Source: Methanoregulaceae archaeon (lineage in GTDB: Archaea; Halobacteriota; Methanomicrobia; Methanomicrobiales; Methanospirillaceae). From it: a DNA stretch of 8,803 nt. The DNA lies in assembly GCA_019695435.1 (NCBI GenBank), contig JACTVF010000085.1, positions 1-8,803 of the forward strand, given 5' to 3'. Below, piece by piece: positions 5,929 to 8,803 of this stretch. Numbering within the stretch: the first letter of the stretch is position 1; each line of letters begins with the position of its first letter. A model generated the notes under the pieces. It did not search any database and had not been told where the DNA came from. It was given only the letters and a program-made list of their open reading frames with translations. Position numbers and translations under genes: made by a program.

Positions 5929-5999
5929 GGAGTTGTCGGACGCTGATAACGCCGACTACCTCAAGGCCACAGGAGGGCCAATCAGTGACAACTCCATCA
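5925..5999 (+). repeat. 13-bp inverted repeat covering the HNH gene start codon
   Basis: TGATGGAGTTGTC (5925-5937) is the perfect reverse complement of GACAACTCCATCA (5987-5999), with a 49-base spacer. The right arm begins at the last base of the GTG start codon and runs through codons 2-5 of the HNH gene; the ribosome site AGGAGGG (5971-5977) lies in the loop. In RNA that includes both arms, a stem would hold the start codon region. A smaller alternative hairpin (GTCGG 5935-5939 with CCGAC 5952-5956) could form in a message starting near 5935. Confidence 0.8.
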
Positions 6000-6518
6000 A
6001 AAATATCTTACCGCGAAATACTGTTGACTCACGGGAAGATTGCAACAGTTAGTGCTCACCGCTACGATGATCTAAAACGATTCAATTGGTTTGCGCTGAA
6101 ACGCAAAGGGCGCTGGTATGCTATGGCATACTTCAAACTCCCAAATGGTGGCTATGAAATGGTGATGATGCATCGCTATATCATGGGAGCCAAGAAGGGC
6201 GATCCACGCAAAGTTGACCATCGGGATCATACCCAAACGCTAAATAATCAAGATTCTAATCTACGGTTCGCCACTCAGACCGAACAGACGCGCAACCGTG
6301 GGAAATACAAAACGAACACAACTGGATTCACTGGAGTCTATTGGAGCGCGAGCGGGAAATACCGCGCCGGGCTAAGAGTAGATAAAAAGATGATGTGGTT
6401 TGGAGCCTTTGATGAAAAAGAAGAGGCTGCCAGGGTACGAGATAAAGCCGCAATCAAATATCACGGTGACTTTGCTGTAACGAACTTCCCGCGCTCGGAT
6501 TACGAACAGGCAGCATGA
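5985..6518 (+). CDS. HNH-AP2 homing-type endonuclease
   Basis: This 177-residue DNA endonuclease is of the freestanding homing type. The GTG start has AGGAGG 8 bases upstream. Residues 1-60 form the small beta-rich N-terminal part typical of the group (KISYREILLTHGKIATVSA and YDDLKRFNWFALKRKGRWYA). The HNH nuclease motif spans about 62-106: MHRYIMG with H63, KVDHRDH with D78 and H79, the LNNQDSNLRFAT strip with N88 and N92, and a final NRG. Residues 113-168 are an AP2/ERF-type DNA-binding domain (TGFTGVYW, KYRAGLRV, WFGAFDEKEEAARVRDKAA, KYHGDFAVTNF). All expected key residues are present, so the enzyme looks intact. It lies between the capsid terminator and the connector gene, and its DNA is richer in A+T than both neighbours, consistent with later arrival. 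Its expression may be limited by the inverted repeat around its start. Confidence 0.93.
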   Translation: MTTPSKISYREILLTHGKIATVSAHRYDDLKRFNWFALKRKGRWYAMAYFKLPNGGYEMVMMHRYIMGAKKGDPRKVDHRDHTQTLNNQDSNLRFATQTEQTRNRGKYKTNTTGFTGVYWSASGKYRAGLRVDKKMMWFGAFDEKEEAARVRDKAAIKYHGDFAVTNFPRSDYEQAA

Positions 6519-6589
6519 TTTAACCATCTAAGAATCGGGTGTAAACTGTACGCATGACAGCGCAATCCAATAACAGGCGGTGAACTGAG

Positions 6590-7708
6590 ATGATTGGACC
6601 GACACCGTTGGACCTTGTAGGAATTGACCAAACAGTCAACTGGATCTTCGGGGCGTCGAAGAATGCCAATCAGGATACAGGCGTTTTGCAATCTCTGATT
6701 TCCTCTCTGTCGCTGGACTTTCTGCGCAGGACGGGGCGTGCGAATCAGAACGGTTCTGTCCCGTTGCAATCACCCTTCAACCAGGCTGTCAGCTATACCG
6801 AGTCCTACACCGGGAATGGGAACGAGCTTCTGCAGCTCCGCAACTGGCCGATCTTGTCAGTTTCCTCTGTGACCATCTTCGGAAATGCAGTTCCGCAAGC
6901 GGCAGGACCCAACTCTTACGGCTGGTTCATCGATGACTCGGGTCAATTTCTCGGCTTACGGCTCGGTGGGAGCCTGGCCGGGAGCTTTGGAGGCTACTGG
7001 GGAGGCGGCTGGTCTGGCTTGCGCAGCGGGAACATGGGGCGCGGCGGCTGGCCGAAGTCTGTCGATTGCATTCAGGTGTCATACACGGCGGGATTTGCGG
7101 CGCGCGCCATTTCAGGCGAACTGCAGACCATTCCCATCCTGCCGCCAGCATGGGTTACGAAAGGCACCTATGGCGCGGGACAGTCCATTTTTGACGGGAC
7201 CAACGTACAAGTGGCCTCAATCGTTGCAGGGACCGCCACAGTGGCCATCGCTGGCGCGCCTACGCCGGCCTGGGGCGCGAAGCCGGGCGTCGTGGCACCC
7301 GATGGTGCCTACCTTGCCTGGACGTGCGCAGGGCCGCCCTACGTGGCGGCTGTAGGCCAATCCCCGTGGCTATCCGATGCCGGAGTGGTCTACTTTTCAG
7401 GCGGGGCTCCCCTCAGTCCTGTTACAACTGCACCGGCTGCCGGCCAGTATTGCCTCTTAGGCGGCGGGGCCTACCTTTTCAACTCTGCAGATGCCGGGAG
7501 CCAGGTGCTCATCAGCTACTTGGCCGCCGGGACTCCAGCCGACGTCCAAGAGGCTGTATTACGTTGGATCAACCTGATCTACAAGCGCCGCGGGTGGGAA
7601 GGGATCGCATCTCTCATGCAGAAAGATGCCGGCTCTACCGTCTATTCAAAGTTCGAGATTGATCCATCGGTTGAGAAGACGATTGCCTACTATCGCCGGA
7701 GGGCATAA
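6590..7708 (+). CDS. Head-tail connector (gp6-like) with inserted beta-rich domain
   Basis: This 372-residue protein probably docks on the portal as a head-tail adaptor. AGGCGG ends 9 bases before ATG 6590. The N-terminal half follows the gp6-like connector pattern: the helix GVLQSLISSLSLDFLRRTGR (31-50), then YTESYTGNGNELLQLRNWPILSV split by short loops (69-91) and a strand with VTIFGNAV. The family's usual ending appears only at 308-372: ISYLAAGTPADVQEAV, a helix LRWINLIYKRRGWEGIAS and TVYSKFEIDPSVEKTIAYYRR. Between VSYTAGF (163-169) and 308 lie about 138 extra residues with two recognisable small modules: PAWGAKPGVVAPDGAYLAWTC (split at residue 240), a W/DG pattern common in phage structural proteins, and GVVYFSGGAPLSP...AAGQYCLL...YLFNSADAG, another recurrent phage beta module. 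Family members without insertion are usually 100-200 residues. A Gly-rich stretch (126-153) is likely a flexible loop. The assignment of the ends is good; the role of the insert is unknown. Confidence 0.78.
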   Translation: MIGPTPLDLVGIDQTVNWIFGASKNANQDTGVLQSLISSLSLDFLRRTGRANQNGSVPLQSPFNQAVSYTESYTGNGNELLQLRNWPILSVSSVTIFGNAVPQAAGPNSYGWFIDDSGQFLGLRLGGSLAGSFGGYWGGGWSGLRSGNMGRGGWPKSVDCIQVSYTAGFAARAISGELQTIPILPPAWVTKGTYGAGQSIFDGTNVQVASIVAGTATVAIAGAPTPAWGAKPGVVAPDGAYLAWTCAGPPYVAAVGQSPWLSDAGVVYFSGGAPLSPVTTAPAAGQYCLLGGGAYLFNSADAGSQVLISYLAAGTPADVQEAVLRWINLIYKRRGWEGIASLMQKDAGSTVYSKFEIDPSVEKTIAYYRRRA

Positions 7709-7710
7709 GG

Positions 7711-8028
7711 ATGAATGATAGTCCTGCCGCACTTGGGATCGGGAAGCGCATCGTGGCCATTCGGCTCGCACGCGGGATGAGCCAGCGGGACCTGGGCAAT
7801 GCTTTGAAGCTGCCGCGCACGAACATCTCGAAATGGGAGAATGATGGATCGGTTCCAGGCCTGGAGTCAATAGAAAGAATCGCGCGCGCGTTAAAAGTTT
7901 GCACTGGGGAACTGTTACATCATCTTGAACTGGACCCAATTGAAGGCGCCATCGCTTTTCTGCTTCCCGCATTGAGCAATGAGCAGCGGGAAGCAGTTCT
8001 GAATTTTGCCAGAGAAAAGGCAGCATAG
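7711..8028 (+). CDS. XRE-family helix-turn-helix protein
   Basis: This 105-residue DNA-binding protein is of the Cro/C1/XRE type. The domain spans about 9-66: IGKRIVAIRLARG as helix 1, then MSQRDLGNALKLPRTNISKW (23-42) as the helix-turn-helix pair, END, and GLESIERIARALKV. The tail (80-103) reads as a helix IAFLLPALSNEQREAVLNFA that may serve for dimer contact. GGAGGG (7698-7703) is 7 bases from the ATG, and only 2 bases separate it from the connector stop, so it is translated with the head-tail genes. It is followed after 3 bases by the gp10-like gene. A transcriptional regulator at this point is unusual; no divergent partner gene or operator repeat is visible nearby. The domain call is secure, its target unknown. 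Confidence 0.9.
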   Translation: MNDSPAALGIGKRIVAIRLARGMSQRDLGNALKLPRTNISKWENDGSVPGLESIERIARALKVCTGELLHHLELDPIEGAIAFLLPALSNEQREAVLNFAREKAA

Positions 8029-8031
8029 CCC

Positions 8032-8535
8032 ATGATCGGACCATTGCGAGAATCCATTGGCGTCACCGTCGATACGTCCTCAGTGGGACCTTTCCTCGAA
8101 TCTAAGACTGGAGCAATCCGCGCGGCGCTGGCCCGGAAGATGGACTTTACGGAGGCAAGGTTGAAGGGAATCATCGTCGGAGACAAACTCTCCGGGCAAC
8201 TGCTCAATCGAAGGACCGGAAGACTGTCAAATAGCGTTCGTCCTACCGAAACCATTGTGACCAATTCTGAAATTACCGGCGGAGTGGTGGCCGGCGGGAC
8301 CGGCGCGCCCTATGCGCGGCCACTCGAATATGGATCGAACGAGCATCCGATTCCGCTAGAAGCCGTCAATGCCAAAGTTCTCCACTTTGTTATGAACGGA
8401 AAGGAAGTATTTTTCAAGCGTGTGATGCATCCCGGCAATCGCGCCTATGCCTTCATGCGCGGGACACTGGGAGAAGAATCGGCTAACATTCAAGCAGGGT
8501 TTCAAGAGACCGCGGCGGAGGCGGCCAGGACATGA
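8032..8535 (+). CDS. HK97 gp10-like head-tail joining protein
   Basis: This 167-residue neck protein probably belongs to the HK97 gp10-like family, which attaches to the connector or completes the tail. Visible family features are the N-terminal helical part (31-60), NRRTGRLSNSVR (59-70) as the typical RTG-x-L-x-x-S-I strip, GGVVAGGTGAPYARPLEYG (83-101) as the Y-A-x-x-x-E-Y-G strip, VLHFVMNGKEVFFKRVMHPG (116-135) and the closing F-M-R-G-T-L with a terminal helix. The start lies 3 bases after the stop of the helix-turn-helix gene; AAAAGG is 11 bases away, a weak site, so coupling with the gene before it is likely. Its stop overlaps the next start as ATGA. Length and order (connector, gp10-like, next small neck gene) agree with siphovirus neck modules. 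Confidence 0.85.
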   Translation: MIGPLRESIGVTVDTSSVGPFLESKTGAIRAALARKMDFTEARLKGIIVGDKLSGQLLNRRTGRLSNSVRPTETIVTNSEITGGVVAGGTGAPYARPLEYGSNEHPIPLEAVNAKVLHFVMNGKEVFFKRVMHPGNRAYAFMRGTLGEESANIQAGFQETAAEAART

Positions 8536-8803
8536 GGATTCCCGCGGAAGCAATCTATCAGGCATTATTTGAGACCGTGTGCTCGATCAATTCACCACAG
8601 CCGGATAAGCAGCCATCTCTGACACCACTTGCAACCATGTCACGGCGCTGGCAGAAATGGGACCAGATCGGCGATACTGCTATGCCGGCCCTGTTTCAGA
8701 TGGAGCCGCCCGACGGGATCAAGATCAGCCAAATTCGCACGTTCGGTCCTTCGCGTTACAAACTGAGCGCAAGCATCTGGATTTATCTGCCTGTCGACTC
8801 GGG
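8532..8803 (+). CDS. Probable neck or tail-terminator protein, N-terminal part (3' end outside window)
   Basis: An open frame of 90 complete codons runs off the window. It starts at ATG 8532, overlapping the gp10-like stop by 4 bases, with GGAGG (8517-8521) 10 bases upstream. The beginning MRIPAEAIYQALFETVCSI is a helix, followed by TMSRRWQKWDQIGDTAMPAL and FQMEPPDG, then strands (YKLSASIWIYLPVDSG). The S-R-R-x-x-x-W, then P-A-L-F pattern recurs in small proteins that follow gp10-like genes in many phages and are annotated as tail terminator or minor tail proteins. The role is inferred from this pattern and position. Confidence 0.7.
   Translation, partial: MRIPAEAIYQALFETVCSINSPQPDKQPSLTPLATMSRRWQKWDQIGDTAMPALFQMEPPDGIKISQIRTFGPSRYKLSASIWIYLPVDS

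Noticed and set aside
6519..6589. Possible promoter (TTAACC...TAAACT) between HNH and connector genes
   Set aside because: Both boxes match poorly and spacing is 16; not enough to support a call.
1..8803. CRISPR array, tRNA, insertion sequence or attachment site
   Set aside because: I looked for regularly spaced repeats, cloverleaf sequence, transposase text and flanking repeats and saw none; the only tandem repeats are coding and lie in the fibre-like gene.

Overview
The window is the structural-gene region of a tailed double-stranded DNA phage or prophage (Caudoviricetes, siphovirus-like head and neck genes). I see no housekeeping gene, rRNA, tRNA, integrase, terminase or portal. Both ends cut through genes. 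The host cannot be read off. The mixed ATG/GTG starts, clear Shine-Dalgarno sites and moderately high GC content fit a soil bacterium, and an Acidobacteriota host is only a guess.

Layout: (1) 2-814, the C-terminal part of a Gly/Ser/Thr/Pro-rich tail-fibre-like protein made of 19-residue repeats. (2) 882-1385, a small unrecognised protein with a Cys/His cluster and a basic tail. (3) 1382-1897 on the minus strand, an AT-richer cargo gene coding for a HicB-like strip followed by two Cys/His clusters. (4) 1985-3886, an XkdF-like prohead protease fused to a very His-rich scaffold-like C-terminus. A well-formed internal ribosome site and in-frame ATG at 3179 could produce the scaffold alone, as lambda does with C and Nu3. 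(5) 3968-5818, the probable major capsid protein with a beta-rich insertion, followed by a strong terminator at 5862-5896. (6) 5985-6518, an HNH-AP2 homing-type endonuclease inserted after the terminator, with its own promoter and a 13-bp inverted repeat covering its start codon. (7) 6590-8803, a tightly packed run of head-tail connector (with its own beta-rich insertion), XRE-family helix-turn-helix protein, HK97 gp10-like neck protein and the start of another probable neck or tail gene.

How the genes work together: protease and scaffold assemble and mature the procapsid built from the capsid protein; the connector, gp10-like protein and last gene would join head to tail; the fibre-like protein would be exposed on the virion. 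The minus-strand zinc-type gene, the HNH-AP2 gene and the helix-turn-helix gene are not virion parts and look like accessory genes within the structural operon.

The most interesting points are the start-codon-masking hairpin of the HNH gene, whose left arm overlaps that gene's own promoter (the logic known for T4 I-TevI), the nested His-rich scaffold, and the fibre repeats, which keep identical protein sequence while differing at most synonymous sites.
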